From DATAOG01 sp963782885 (lineage in GTDB: Bacteria; Pseudomonadota; Alphaproteobacteria; Geminicoccales; Geminicoccaceae), in contig CAWALL010000006.1 of assembly GCA_963782885.1 (NCBI GenBank), positions 207,692-271,691 on the forward strand: 64,000 bases of DNA, written 5' to 3'. The notes under the pieces are model-generated. The model saw nothing but the letters and a program-made list of their open reading frames with translations, was not told the DNA's origin and made no database searches. Shown here in pieces: positions 8,238 through 17,551 of this stretch. A program made the position numbers and the translations under genes. Position 1 is the stretch's first letter, and each line of letters starts with the position of its first letter.

Positions 8238-11200
8238 CTAGCTGTGCTGGTCCCTGGGCCTGGCCTGGCCGTCGTCCTCCGGCTCACGGGCGGTGTTGTT
8301 CAGGGTGGCACGCTCGCCGTCCGACACCGGTGTGCCACCGTAGCGCAGCACGACGGTCGCCGGGAACTGGTCGATCACCGCCTCGGTCTTGGTGAAGCTC
8401 TGGCTCTCGCGGCCGTTGATCGTGACCCCGAGCAGCGGCTGTTCGAGCGGCGAGGGCAGCACGACCCGGCCGGGCGGCAGGGCGATGTCGCCGCTCATCG
8501 CGACCACCAGTTCGCGATCGCCGTGCGGCCGGATCGAATAGTTCAGCGTGCCGTAGTAGGTCGGCAGCCGCCGGACGCTGACGCCGCTGTCGCTCAGCAC
8601 CCACTCCGGCAGCAGGCCGGCGCCCACGACAAGGGCCTGATCGCCCTCGCGCTCATAGGCGAACATCGTGCGGACCGAGCGGATGAACTCGGCGCCTACC
8701 CAGCTGTGCGGCAGGTCACCGATGAACTTCGGCGCCCGCGGCTCGCGCCAGACCACCTCGGCCCAGCCGTTCCAGCCGAGCGGCCGCAGCCCTTCGAGCA
8801 GGTAGTCGAGCACCTCGTGCGCCTGCTGCTTCAGCCCCATGCGGATCATCGGCCCGACGATCCGGAACTCGTAGGGCGTGTAGCGCTCGAACTGGGGATC
8901 GTTGGTCCGGTCGTTCTTGCGCGCGGTGAAGTAGCGATAATACTCCTCGAACGTCTCGCGGAACGCGGGCTCCGGCAGGTTGCGCAGCTCGCCGACCGGA
9001 TCGGCGGCGATCGCGGTCGAGGTGAAGTCGAAATCACCGAGCTCGGCGGCGCCCGGAATGTAGGCGATGCCGTGCCGCTGCATGCTGAGCGCGATCGAGG
9101 CGTACAGATCGGCGCGAAATTCGTCGCGCATGCGGGCGAAGGCGGCGGCATGCGCGTTCTCGCCGAGCACCGTCGCCATCCAGGCCGCATCCTTCAGCCC
9201 GAGCAGCACGAACAGGCCGTCCCAGTAGGAGTGCACCGGATTCTGGATGTAGCCCTCGTGGCTGATCGATTTCGGCACCAGGCCATAGTACATCCGCTTG
9301 CCGGGCTGCTGGTACTCCTCGGTTCGCCGTTCCTGCCGCAGACTGTCGATGTAGCTGACCGCGCCGAGGACGCTCGGCCACATTTCGGTGAGCAGGCCGA
9401 CGTCGTGCGAGAAGCGGTAATATTCGCCGAGCAGGTACAGCCATTCGCCGTGGCTGTCGTGCTCGACCGCACGGTCGGCGCCCCGGGCGTCGACGCAGCA
9501 GGGAATGGCGCCGTCCGGGAACTGGTAGGGCGCGTACCACTCGATGAACCTGCGCACCTCCTCGGGGTGGGCCATGCGCAGGAGCGCCGCCGAGATCAGC
9601 GCGCCGTCGCGGATCCAGGTGCGCTTGTAGGCGCGCGGCCCCGGCTGCAGCGCCGGGCCGTCGGCGTTGATCAGGATATAGGCGAGCGTCGTCTTGAGTG
9701 CGTCGACGATCTTCTGATCGTTGCCCGGAAGCTCGATCGCCACCCGATCCAGCGCCCGGTGCCAGTCCTTGACGGTCGCGTCGAACGCCTCGCCCCACAG
9801 CCGGGCGGCGTCCGCGTCGGTCGCCTCGGTCGGCACCGGCCGGCTCTCCTTGAACAACGGGACCACGAGGAAGACGTCCTTGTGCTGGCCGGCGGCGAGA
9901 TCGAGGTCGAAATTCAGGGCGCCCGAGGCGTAGCCGAACTTGTCGAACACCGAGGTCTGGCCGGGCAAAGCGCCGGTTCGCAGGTAATCGGTGATGCTGC
10001 CGTCCTCGAAGCGCGCCGCGCCGAAATTGTCCGGACGGCTCAGCGCCAGCACCCGCTTGTCCCGGTCGATGACCACGGTCTGCTCGCCGTAGGTCAGATC
10101 CTGCTCGCGAACGGCACCGCCGCCGCCGTTCAGCGTCTGCCAGGGCGGGTTGACCCGGAACGGACGCAGCGCCAGGAACAGCCGGCCCTTCAGCGGCGCG
10201 GGCGAATCGTTGCTGACCCGGTAACGCAGCCAGAGCGACGAGCGACCGGGCTCGCCGGCCGCAAAAGCGGTGACCTTCAGGCGGGCCTCGGAGCGGGTCC
10301 AGGTCACGCTCGGAACCGGCAGATAGCCGTCCTCGAGCTCCTGGACCGGCTCGATGTCGTTCCAGGTGACCAGCTGGTCGTTCAGATACAGAAATGGCTC
10401 GATCGAGCCCCAGCCCTCACCGGGCTCGACCATGCCCGCCTCGTCGATCAGAGCCCTTTGATGGTCACCCGGAACGCCGATCACGGTCCAGTAGCTCTGC
10501 TCGTCGGAATAGTATCTGGGGTAGGTGCCCCGCGGCGCGTCCTGAGCGATCGCGCCGAAGAAGTGGTTCGGCGACGAGCCGAACTGATAGGGCTTGATGT
10601 CGATGCTCTTGATACCGTAGCCGGTGGTCCGGCTGCTCTGCTTGAAGTCGAGGCGCAGATAGCGGGATTCGGTCTCGGGCAGGTAGATGTAGTCACGGCC
10701 GCCATTGCCGGCCTCGACGTGGAATGCGTTCTGCCAGTCCCGCTCGTTGTCGGAAACCTGGATGTCGTACGTCCTGGCGAAGTCCTGATCGTCCCAATTG
10801 ATCACCAGACCGCCGTACTCGCGCAGCTTCTTGAAATCGAACTGCAGCCACTGCTCCTCGGCGACGGTGCCGCTGTGCCAGCTGGTGGTCTGGTCATCGT
10901 CGAGCACAGCCTCGGTCCGGCTGCCGTCGGCGCTGGTCGAGGCCTTGAGGTCCGGGACCAGATCGTAGGGGCCGAGGTCGCGCTCGGCAAAGCTCAGCTG
11001 GTCGATCCAGACCGAGCCGGCGCCGCCTCGGCCGGCCGCGACCGCGATCTCGAGCGTCGCCGCCTGCTTCAGCTCGCTCCTGTCCGGCCCCCAGGCAAAC
11101 TCGATGTGTCGTTTCTTGATCGTCACCTTGTGCCACTGGGACGGGAACTCGAAGTGGCGCTGCGAGGCCCACCACACGTTCTGCCCCGAGGGATCGATCA

Positions 11201-11555
11201 GCTTGAGCTCGAGATTGTTCTCGGGCGCGTCGCCGCGGATGTAGAATGAGAACGCGTAATCGTCGGGCAGGGGCAGGTTGATGGTCTTGCGGGCGATCAC
11301 ATAGCCGGCGCTGCCCTTGAAATCGAAGTCGAGGCGCATCGCCATGCCGCGATAGCCATCGTCCTGGGCGAGCTCGACGCTGACGCCGTCGGAGGCGCTG
11401 GTCGACCAGCCGCCGAGGTTCTCGAAATCGTCCAGGAGCGCCGCCCGCGCCGCCGGCGCCAGCGCCGCGAGGGTGACCAGGAGCACAGCCGCCCAGCCCG
11501 CGGCGGCAAGTCTGCGGTTCCCAACCTGGCGATCTCGAGGCTGCTCATCCGGCAT
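8238..11555 (-). CDS. Secreted discoidin-domain six-hairpin glycosidase-like protein
   Basis: 1105 residues. ATG 11555 gives a clean signal peptide (MPDEQPRDRQ..., hydrophobic core, cut near ARAA) with GGAG 10 bases upstream; upstream in-frame starts give an implausible Arg-rich leader. Domains by eye: a carbohydrate-binding beta-sandwich opening with LLDDFENLGGW (~40-195), an F5/8 type C discoidin domain (~200-330, with SRYLRLDF), a large beta-sandwich (~340-640) and an (alpha/alpha)6 barrel (~660-1000: YKRTWIRDGALIS, QFPDGAIPC, HDSHGEWLYLLGEYYRF). The barrel resembles GH15/GH63/debranching-type proteins, but I cannot assign a numbered family. It is followed 11 bases later by the GH94 gene, so the two are probably co-transcribed. 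Confidence 0.75.
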   Translation of the reverse strand: MPDEQPRDRQVGNRRLAAAGWAAVLLVTLAALAPAARAALLDDFENLGGWSTSASDGVSVELAQDDGYRGMAMRLDFDFKGSAGYVIARKTINLPLPDDYAFSFYIRGDAPENNLELKLIDPSGQNVWWASQRHFEFPSQWHKVTIKKRHIEFAWGPDRSELKQAATLEIAVAAGRGGAGSVWIDQLSFAERDLGPYDLVPDLKASTSADGSRTEAVLDDDQTTSWHSGTVAEEQWLQFDFKKLREYGGLVINWDDQDFARTYDIQVSDNERDWQNAFHVEAGNGGRDYIYLPETESRYLRLDFKQSSRTTGYGIKSIDIKPYQFGSSPNHFFGAIAQDAPRGTYPRYYSDEQSYWTVIGVPGDHQRALIDEAGMVEPGEGWGSIEPFLYLNDQLVTWNDIEPVQELEDGYLPVPSVTWTRSEARLKVTAFAAGEPGRSSLWLRYRVSNDSPAPLKGRLFLALRPFRVNPPWQTLNGGGGAVREQDLTYGEQTVVIDRDKRVLALSRPDNFGAARFEDGSITDYLRTGALPGQTSVFDKFGYASGALNFDLDLAAGQHKDVFLVVPLFKESRPVPTEATDADAARLWGEAFDATVKDWHRALDRVAIELPGNDQKIVDALKTTLAYILINADGPALQPGPRAYKRTWIRDGALISAALLRMAHPEEVRRFIEWYAPYQFPDGAIPCCVDARGADRAVEHDSHGEWLYLLGEYYRFSHDVGLLTEMWPSVLGAVSYIDSLRQERRTEEYQQPGKRMYYGLVPKSISHEGYIQNPVHSYWDGLFVLLGLKDAAWMATVLGENAHAAAFARMRDEFRADLYASIALSMQRHGIAYIPGAAELGDFDFTSTAIAADPVGELRNLPEPAFRETFEEYYRYFTARKNDRTNDPQFERYTPYEFRIVGPMIRMGLKQQAHEVLDYLLEGLRPLGWNGWAEVVWREPRAPKFIGDLPHSWVGAEFIRSVRTMFAYEREGDQALVVGAGLLPEWVLSDSGVSVRRLPTYYGTLNYSIRPHGDRELVVAMSGDIALPPGRVVLPSPLEQPLLGVTINGRESQSFTKTEAVIDQFPATVVLRYGGTPVSDGERATLNNTAREPEDDGQARPRDQHS

Positions 11556-11785
11556 CACGTGATGACTCCATTCCACACTGCTGTGTCGACGGCGAAACAG
11601 CCCCGTCGCGCGACCCTCGCGCACCGATGCTCCCACCCCTTCGCTCCGGATTTCCGTAGCGTAACGTAACAAGTTGGAGCTTTGAGTAAAGAAATCATCA
11701 ACCATCGCGGGACGAAGGGCGATCCACTGTGGCATTCCTGCACGGCCTTCGGGATAGCCACACCCCTTACCGCCGGTTGGGTTAA

Positions 11786-12610
11786 TTAATCCTTAAGGCT
11801 ACCGGCCGTGATCCCCTCGATGTAGGCCCGCTGCACGAACATGAACAGCAGCAGGACCGGCAGGATCGTCAGCACCGAGCCCGCCATCATCAGCTCGGTG
11901 TCCTGGACGTGCTCGCCGAGCAGGTTGGCCAGCGCCACCGGCAGCGTGTACATGCGCTCGTCGGTCAACACGATCAGCGGCCACATGAAATCGTTCCAGG
12001 CGCCCATGAAGGTGAAGATCGCGAGCGTGACCAGGATCGGCCGGCAGATCGGCAGCACCACCAGCCAGTAGATCTTGAACTCGCTGGCGCCGTCGATCCG
12101 CGCCGCCTCGAGCAGGCTGTCCGGGATCGAGAGCGCGTATTGCCGGATCAGGAAGATGCCGAAGATGCTGGCCATGCCCGGCACGATCACGCCCCACCAG
12201 CTGTTGATCAGCCCGATCTGCTTGAGCATCAGGAAGAGCGGCAGCATGGCGACCTGGGCCGGGATCACGAGCGCACTCAGGAGCAGCCGGAAAAGGCGCT
12301 CGGAGCCCCGGAAGCGGAGCTTGGCGAAGGCGTAGCCGGCCATCGAGTTGACCAAGAGCGAGATCGCCGTGATCGCGCTCGCGATCAGCAGGCTGTTCAG
12401 GAAGTAGCGCGCGAGATGCAGGCGCGAGAACAACGCCGCGTAGTGCTCGAACGTGACCCGGCTCGGCCACAGGCGCGGGGGATAGACGCTGGCCTCGCCC
12501 GCCGGCATCAGCGACGCCGAGAGCATCCAGAGCAGCGGGGCGAGCGTCAGCATCAGGCCCAGGATCAGCGCGGCGTAGATCACCGCCCGCTCGAGCTCGC
12601 GGCCGATCAT
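11786..12610 (-). CDS. Sugar ABC transporter permease, MalG/CUT1 type
   Basis: 274 residues with six predicted membrane helices. The conserved permease loop EAARIDGASEFKIYWLVVLP, which contacts the ATPase, is visible near residue 190. ATG 12610 overlaps the stop of the preceding permease as ATGA, a sign of translational coupling. The frame is open upstream as a shadow of the partner gene, so the overlap position and the MIGRELERAVIYAALI opening decide the start. Family knowledge: the inner-membrane half of a carbohydrate-uptake-1 importer. No ATPase gene follows; the next gene is 230 bases away and is a glycosidase. Confidence 0.9.
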   Translation of the reverse strand: MIGRELERAVIYAALILGLMLTLAPLLWMLSASLMPAGEASVYPPRLWPSRVTFEHYAALFSRLHLARYFLNSLLIASAITAISLLVNSMAGYAFAKLRFRGSERLFRLLLSALVIPAQVAMLPLFLMLKQIGLINSWWGVIVPGMASIFGIFLIRQYALSIPDSLLEAARIDGASEFKIYWLVVLPICRPILVTLAIFTFMGAWNDFMWPLIVLTDERMYTLPVALANLLGEHVQDTELMMAGSVLTILPVLLLFMFVQRAYIEGITAGSLKD

Positions 12611-13467
12611 AACCCCCTCCGCAGCCGCAGCTGCAGGACCGTGCCCGCCAGCATGATCACGAACAGCAGCACCGCGATCGCCGCGGCATAGCCCAGATTC
12701 CACCAGCGAAAGCCCTGCTCGTACATCAGGAGCACGACCGAGAGCGTACTGTCCGCAGGCCCGCCCTGGGTCATCACGTAGGGCTCGGCGAACAGCTGGA
12801 ACGAGCCGATCATGGTCAGCACGCCCACGAACAGGAAGGTCGGCGCAAGCATCGGCAGCGTCACGTAGCGAAGCTGCTGGAGGCGGCCGGCGCCGTCCAT
12901 CCTGGCGGAATCGTAGAGCTGCTCGGGGATCGCCTGCAGGCCGGCGATGAAGATGATCATGTTGTAGCCGAAGTTCTTCCACACGGCCATCAGGATCAGC
13001 GCCGGCATCGCGAGCCAGGGGTTGCCCAGCCAGTCGAGCGGCGCGATCCCGAGCAGCCCGAGGCCATAGTTCAAAAGGCCGTAGCGCGGGTGATAGAGGT
13101 AGCGCCAGACCACCGCGACCGCGACCAGCGCGGTCATGACCGGCAGGAAGTAGACGACCCGGAACAACCCCTTGAAGCGGACCAGCCGGGCGTTGATCAG
13201 CAGCGCCGCGCCCAGCGAGACCAGGACCGAAAGCGGGCCGCCGACCAGCACGAAGTAGAAGGTGTTGAGCAGCGCCCGCCAGAACAGCGGGTCCTCGAGC
13301 AGACGGCCGTAGTTGCGCAGCGCGATGAAGCGCAGATAGTCGAGGTGGCCGAGCGCGTAGATGTCGAAGTCGCTGAGGCTGAGCGCCAGCCCGGCCAGGA
13401 CCGGGAGCACGAAGAAGACCGCGATCAGCCCGAGCGCCGGCAGCGCGAACCAGAAACCCGCCCTCAC
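12607..13467 (-). CDS. Sugar ABC transporter permease, MalF/CUT1 type
   Basis: 286 residues with six predicted helices. The EAA-type loop reads DSARMDGAGRLQQLRYVTLP near residue 190, and the LFAEPYVMTQGGP segment after it is typical of MalF-like permeases of glycan importers. The start is GTG 13467, overlapping the binding-protein stop in a GTGA arrangement; no ATG is available nearby, and the N-terminus then begins directly with the first helix. It forms a heterodimer with the next gene product. Confidence 0.9.
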   Translation of the reverse strand: MRAGFWFALPALGLIAVFFVLPVLAGLALSLSDFDIYALGHLDYLRFIALRNYGRLLEDPLFWRALLNTFYFVLVGGPLSVLVSLGAALLINARLVRFKGLFRVVYFLPVMTALVAVAVVWRYLYHPRYGLLNYGLGLLGIAPLDWLGNPWLAMPALILMAVWKNFGYNMIIFIAGLQAIPEQLYDSARMDGAGRLQQLRYVTLPMLAPTFLFVGVLTMIGSFQLFAEPYVMTQGGPADSTLSVVLLMYEQGFRWWNLGYAAAIAVLLFVIMLAGTVLQLRLRRGL

Positions 13468-14834
13468 GATGCCGCCGTCCGCAGGCGGGCGCAGGCGTCG
13501 CCGACGCCCGCGGCCGCTCCCCCGGTCCGCCGGTGCAGCAGCCAGCGCCGCTTCTCGAGGATCTGGTCGACGTCGGCGTCGAGCGCCCGGACCGTGGCGT
13601 CGAGCGTACGGTCGCCGCGCACCAGCTGGTCGACCCGCCGGGTGATCGCGGCCGCGATCCGCTCCCACTCCGGGATCTTGGGGGTCGAGCGGACCCGCTG
13701 CAGCTGCTCGAAGAAGGCCTGCGCGCGGCGATCGCCGGCCAGCGCCGGGTCCTGCCAGGCGGCGGTCCGGGCCGGCAGATTGCCGCTCAGCTGGTAGAAG
13801 CGGATCTGCTGTGCCGTGCCGGTGAGGAACTCGATCAGCTTCCAGGCCGCGTCCTGGTGCGCCGAGGTCCGCCGGATCGCGAGGCTCGCCCCGCCCGCGA
13901 GCGAGACGCCCGGATAGCGCTGATCGGGCGACGGCATCGGCGCGGTCGCCCAGGCGTCCTGGAGCGCCGGCGGCAGCCGGCTCGCGAACTCGCCGAGGTT
14001 CCAGGGGCCGCTGATGTACATGCTGAAGCGCCCGTTCGCGAACTCCTGGTAGAGGTTCGCGATCTCGGCGCCGGTGCTGGCCGAGGCAAAGCCGTCCTCG
14101 AACATCGAGAGGTAAAAGCTGAGCGCCTTGCGGAAGCCGGGGCCGTCGAAATCGGCGCACTCGGCATCGCCCTTCAACAGCTCCGCATTCTGCTCCAGCG
14201 CCAGGATGACGACCGGCGCCCATTCGTTGCTCGGCAGCACGATGGCATCGGCATCCGGGCCGACCAGCCGCTTGACCGCCGCCATCGCGTCCCGCCATTC
14301 GGCCCAGGTCCGTGGCGGCTCGGGATGGCCGGCCCGGCTCAGGATGTCCTGCCGATAGAACAGCAGCCGCGTGTCGACGTACCAGGGCAGACCCCAGAGG
14401 TGGCCGCCGACCTCATTGCTGTCGACGATGCCGGGGAAGAAGTCCGCCGAGGCGACCTCCGGCGAGGCCGCGACCCGCTGGTCGAGCGGGCTGATCGCAT
14501 CGAGCGCCACGAACTCCGGGACCCAGGTGGTGCCGAGCTGGAAGACGTCGGGCATGGTGTCGCCGGCATAGGCGGTGAGCAGCTTCTCGTGCGCGGCGCT
14601 CCAGGGGATCTGCTGGACCCGCACCCGGATGTCGGGGTGCCGGCGCTCGAACTCCTGGGTCAGCGCCTGCACGATCTCGCCCTCGCGCCCCATCGCCCAG
14701 AAGACCAGGGTGACGCGGCCGTCCTGCTGGTCGCCGCAACCGGCGAGCGCCAGCAGGCCAGCGAGCACCAGCCCCAGGCGCCAGGACCTGGCCGTCGGCG
14801 CCCGATCGTCGGGATGTTTGTGGAATCCGAGCAC
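13464..14834 (-). CDS. ABC transporter sugar-binding lipoprotein (family 1)
   Basis: 456 residues. The signal ends in a lipobox, LLALAGCG near residue 33, so it is a lipoprotein. VTLVFWAMGREGEIVQALTQ and FERRHPDIRVRVQQIPW are standard for MalE-like family 1 binding proteins, and the NGRFSMYISGPWNLGEF segment is the usual late-domain signature. GTG 14834 is the only reasonable start; its ribosome-binding site is weak. It heads a three-gene importer operon (binding protein, two permeases) followed by two glycosidases. No ATP-binding subunit is present, so an ATPase encoded elsewhere, of the shared MsmK/UgpC kind, is inferred. Substrate: probably the oligosaccharide released by the neighbouring enzymes. 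Confidence 0.88.
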   Translation of the reverse strand: MLGFHKHPDDRAPTARSWRLGLVLAGLLALAGCGDQQDGRVTLVFWAMGREGEIVQALTQEFERRHPDIRVRVQQIPWSAAHEKLLTAYAGDTMPDVFQLGTTWVPEFVALDAISPLDQRVAASPEVASADFFPGIVDSNEVGGHLWGLPWYVDTRLLFYRQDILSRAGHPEPPRTWAEWRDAMAAVKRLVGPDADAIVLPSNEWAPVVILALEQNAELLKGDAECADFDGPGFRKALSFYLSMFEDGFASASTGAEIANLYQEFANGRFSMYISGPWNLGEFASRLPPALQDAWATAPMPSPDQRYPGVSLAGGASLAIRRTSAHQDAAWKLIEFLTGTAQQIRFYQLSGNLPARTAAWQDPALAGDRRAQAFFEQLQRVRSTPKIPEWERIAAAITRRVDQLVRGDRTLDATVRALDADVDQILEKRRWLLHRRTGGAAAGVGDACARLRTAAS

Positions 14835-14949
14835 GCAACCATCATACGTTGATCAGCGCCCGGATCACCGGGGCATTTCGTCCGGCCTTGCGTAACGCCG
14901 ATCGCCGGCTACGCTTTGCGCTCGGTCAATTTCTGTCGGGAGAAGGACC

Positions 14950-15876
14950 TTGTCCGAGCCGGCCATCGCGGCGCTCGATCTGCCAGGCCGGGCGTGCACA
15001 GGCCGGGTCCGCGGTGCGGTCGCGCGCGCGATCGGCGCGGCACCGCCACCCGCGCTCGTCCTGCTCTCGATCGTCTCGATCCAGATCGGGGCGGCACTCG
15101 CGGTCAACCTGTTCCCGGCCCTGGGGCCGGCCGGCACGGTGTTGCTGCGGGTCGGCATTGCGGCGCTCTTGTTGATGCTCGGAGCCCGCCCCGCGCTCGA
15201 TCGCAACCTTCTGGCACACGCTTGGCTGCTGCTGCAGTTCGGCTGCGTGATGGGTGCGATGAACCTCTGCTTCTACGAGGCGATCGCGCGCATCCCGCTC
15301 GGCACCGCGGTGACGATCGGGTTCATCGGCCCGCTCGCGGTCGCGGTGCTGACCTCGAGGCGGGCTGTAGATTTCTTCTGGATCGTGCTCGCCGTGGTCG
15401 GGCTCGCCCTGTTCGCGCCGCGTCTCGGCCAGGCGCTCGATCCTTTGGGCGTCCTGCTGGCGGCGATCGCGGCCGCCGGCTGGGCGCGCTTCATCCTGCT
15501 CAGCCGGCGCGTCGGCCAGGCCTTCCCCGGCGCCAGCGGTCTGGCGCTCGGCATGGTCGTGGCCGCGCTTTTTCTTGCGCCATTCGGTGCCGGCGGCGCG
15601 GTTGCGGCGCTGCTCGACCCGCTGCTGCTCGCGGGCGCGCTCGCGGTCGCGGTACTCTCGACTACGCTGCCGTTCGCGCTCGAGTTCGCGGCGCTCCAGC
15701 GCCTGTCGGCGCGCACCTACGGCGTGCTGGTGACGCTCGAGCCGGCGGTCGCGGTCCTGGTCGGGGCCGTGCTGCTGGCACAGCCGACGGGTGCCCGCAC
15801 GTTGCTCGCGGTCAGCTGCGTGATGGCGGCCGCGATCGGCGTCACCTGGTCTGACCGGGTCCGCCCGCGCGGCTGA
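14950..15876 (+). CDS. EamA/DMT-family transporter, RhtA-like
   Basis: 308 residues with about ten predicted membrane helices in two EamA repeats. Segments such as NLFPALGPAGTVLLRVGIAALLL and MGAMNLCFYEAIARIPLGTA match the RhtA (threonine/homoserine exporter) subfamily closely. The start is TTG 14950, preceded by GGGAGAAGGA. The last 35 bases overlap the 3' end of the convergent MFS gene, so read-through antisense effects are possible. Likely role: export of a small metabolite or amino acid; the substrate is not readable from sequence. Confidence 0.82.
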   Translation: MSEPAIAALDLPGRACTGRVRGAVARAIGAAPPPALVLLSIVSIQIGAALAVNLFPALGPAGTVLLRVGIAALLLMLGARPALDRNLLAHAWLLLQFGCVMGAMNLCFYEAIARIPLGTAVTIGFIGPLAVAVLTSRRAVDFFWIVLAVVGLALFAPRLGQALDPLGVLLAAIAAAGWARFILLSRRVGQAFPGASGLALGMVVAALFLAPFGAGGAVAALLDPLLLAGALAVAVLSTTLPFALEFAALQRLSARTYGVLVTLEPAVAVLVGAVLLAQPTGARTLLAVSCVMAAAIGVTWSDRVRPRG

Positions 15877-17350
15877 CCCCGCCCGCAGCCGGCGCCGGCA
15901 GGCGGCCGCGCAACGGCCGCTCGGCCATCGTCAACAGGCACAAGACCGCGGCCACGAGCCCTAGCGCCGCCGCCGCGAACACCCAGCCGAAGACGGCGGC
16001 GAGGCCGGGCGGGGCGGCGCCCGTCGTGGTGCGCAGCGCCTCGAGCTGGTCGGCGCCGATGCCGCCCAAAAGGATCGCGCCGAACGCGGCGACCAGGATC
16101 GCGCCACCGAGCGAGCGGAAGAAGTTCATGCTCGCGGTCGCGGTGCCGAGCTGGTGCAACTCGACCGCGTTCTGGATCGCGACCGTCGTGACCGGCAGGA
16201 CCGTCCCGACCCCGAGCCCGATCGCGGCCAGCAGCACCTCGACCAGCGCGAGCGGCAGGCCCGAGGGGCGCAGCGCCAGCGCGAGCACGCCAAGGGCCGC
16301 GACGATCAGGCCCACGACCGGCAGGCGCCGGTAGTGGCGGACGTGCATCATCACCCGCCCGGAGGCGGTCGCCCCGGTGACGGTGCCGCCCATCAGCGCG
16401 ATCATCGCGACGCCCGAGGCGCTGGCCGAGAGCCGCAGGACCGACTGCAGGTAGATCGGCACGTAGATCGACAGGCCGATGAACACGCCCATCGCCCAGC
16501 AGGCGGTCGCCGTGCCGGCCGCGACCACCGGGTTCAGGATCACCGGCAGCGGCAGCAGCGGCTCCATCGCGGTCCAAAGCCGGAGCACGAACAGCCCCCA
16601 CATGATCGCGGAGCCGAGGATCAGGCCGACGACCGGCGCCGACGCCCAGGCGTAGCGCTGGCCGCCCCAGCTCAGCGCCAAGAGCAGCATCACGGTCGCC
16701 AGCACCATCAGGAGGGTGCCCAGCAGATCCAGGCGATGGGGCCGCTCGTGGCGCGGCAGCCGGCGCAGCACCCGGTTGGTCATCAGGAACGCGACCAGGC
16801 CGAGCGGCAGGTTGATCCAGAAGATCATCGACCAGTGCAGATGCTCGGCGAAGAAGCCGCCGAGCACCGGCCCGGCGACGCTCGAGGTCACGAACACGCC
16901 GGCGATGTAGCCCTGATAGCGGCCGCGCTCCTTGGGGGCGACCACGTCGGCGATGATCGTCTGGGCGAGCGAGATCAGGCCGCCGCCGCCCAGCCCCTGA
17001 AGGCCGCGGGCGACGATCAGGACCCGCATCGACGGCGCCAGCGCGCAGGCCAGCGAGCCGAGGACGAAGGTGCCGATGCCGATCAGCAGGATCAGCCGGC
17101 GGCCGTGGATGTCGCTGAGCTTGCCGTAGAGCGGGGTGACCGCGGTCGAGGTCAGGAGGTAGGCGGTCACGACCCAGGGCAGCTGCCGGGCATCGCCGAG
17201 CTCGCGGCCGATGGTCGGCAGCGCGGTCGCGACGATCGTCTGGTCGAGCGCCGCCAGCAGCATCGCCAGCAGGATGCCGATCACGATCGAGCGCACCGCC
17301 GCGTGATCGAGCGGCGGCGCCTCCGTCAGCTCGGCGGCGTCGGCGGCCAT
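15842..17350 (-). CDS. DHA2-family (EmrB/QacA-type) MFS drug exporter
   Basis: 502 residues with about fourteen predicted helices. Motif C-like and motif A-like segments are clear: LDQTIVATALPTIGRELGD, TPLYGKLSDIHGRR, GLQGLGGGGLISLAQ and VTSSVAGPVLGGFF. These define 14-helix drug/proton antiporters. ATG 17350 is chosen because GAGG sits five bases upstream; an in-frame GTG at 17374 would add eight residues. No periplasmic adaptor (EmrA-like) gene lies nearby. It is convergent with, and overlaps, the EamA gene. Confidence 0.88.
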   Translation of the reverse strand: MAADAAELTEAPPLDHAAVRSIVIGILLAMLLAALDQTIVATALPTIGRELGDARQLPWVVTAYLLTSTAVTPLYGKLSDIHGRRLILLIGIGTFVLGSLACALAPSMRVLIVARGLQGLGGGGLISLAQTIIADVVAPKERGRYQGYIAGVFVTSSVAGPVLGGFFAEHLHWSMIFWINLPLGLVAFLMTNRVLRRLPRHERPHRLDLLGTLLMVLATVMLLLALSWGGQRYAWASAPVVGLILGSAIMWGLFVLRLWTAMEPLLPLPVILNPVVAAGTATACWAMGVFIGLSIYVPIYLQSVLRLSASASGVAMIALMGGTVTGATASGRVMMHVRHYRRLPVVGLIVAALGVLALALRPSGLPLALVEVLLAAIGLGVGTVLPVTTVAIQNAVELHQLGTATASMNFFRSLGGAILVAAFGAILLGGIGADQLEALRTTTGAAPPGLAAVFGWVFAAAALGLVAAVLCLLTMAERPLRGRLPAPAAGGVSRAGGPGQTR

Positions 17351-17551
17351 GAGGACCTCGATGTGGGCGCGCACCGATTTTCGCCGTCGTCACGGCTCGT
17401 CAGGCGCAGCGGCATGATGTAGCAAAGACAGCAGGACGTCTGGGCAACAACCTAGCCTGCCGACCGCGGCGCGGTCGAGCCAGGTGGCGACGGCGCCGCC
17501 AGTGCGCCGCGCGGCGTCGTGGTCATCCCTCCGAAGGCGGCATCCCGGCGC

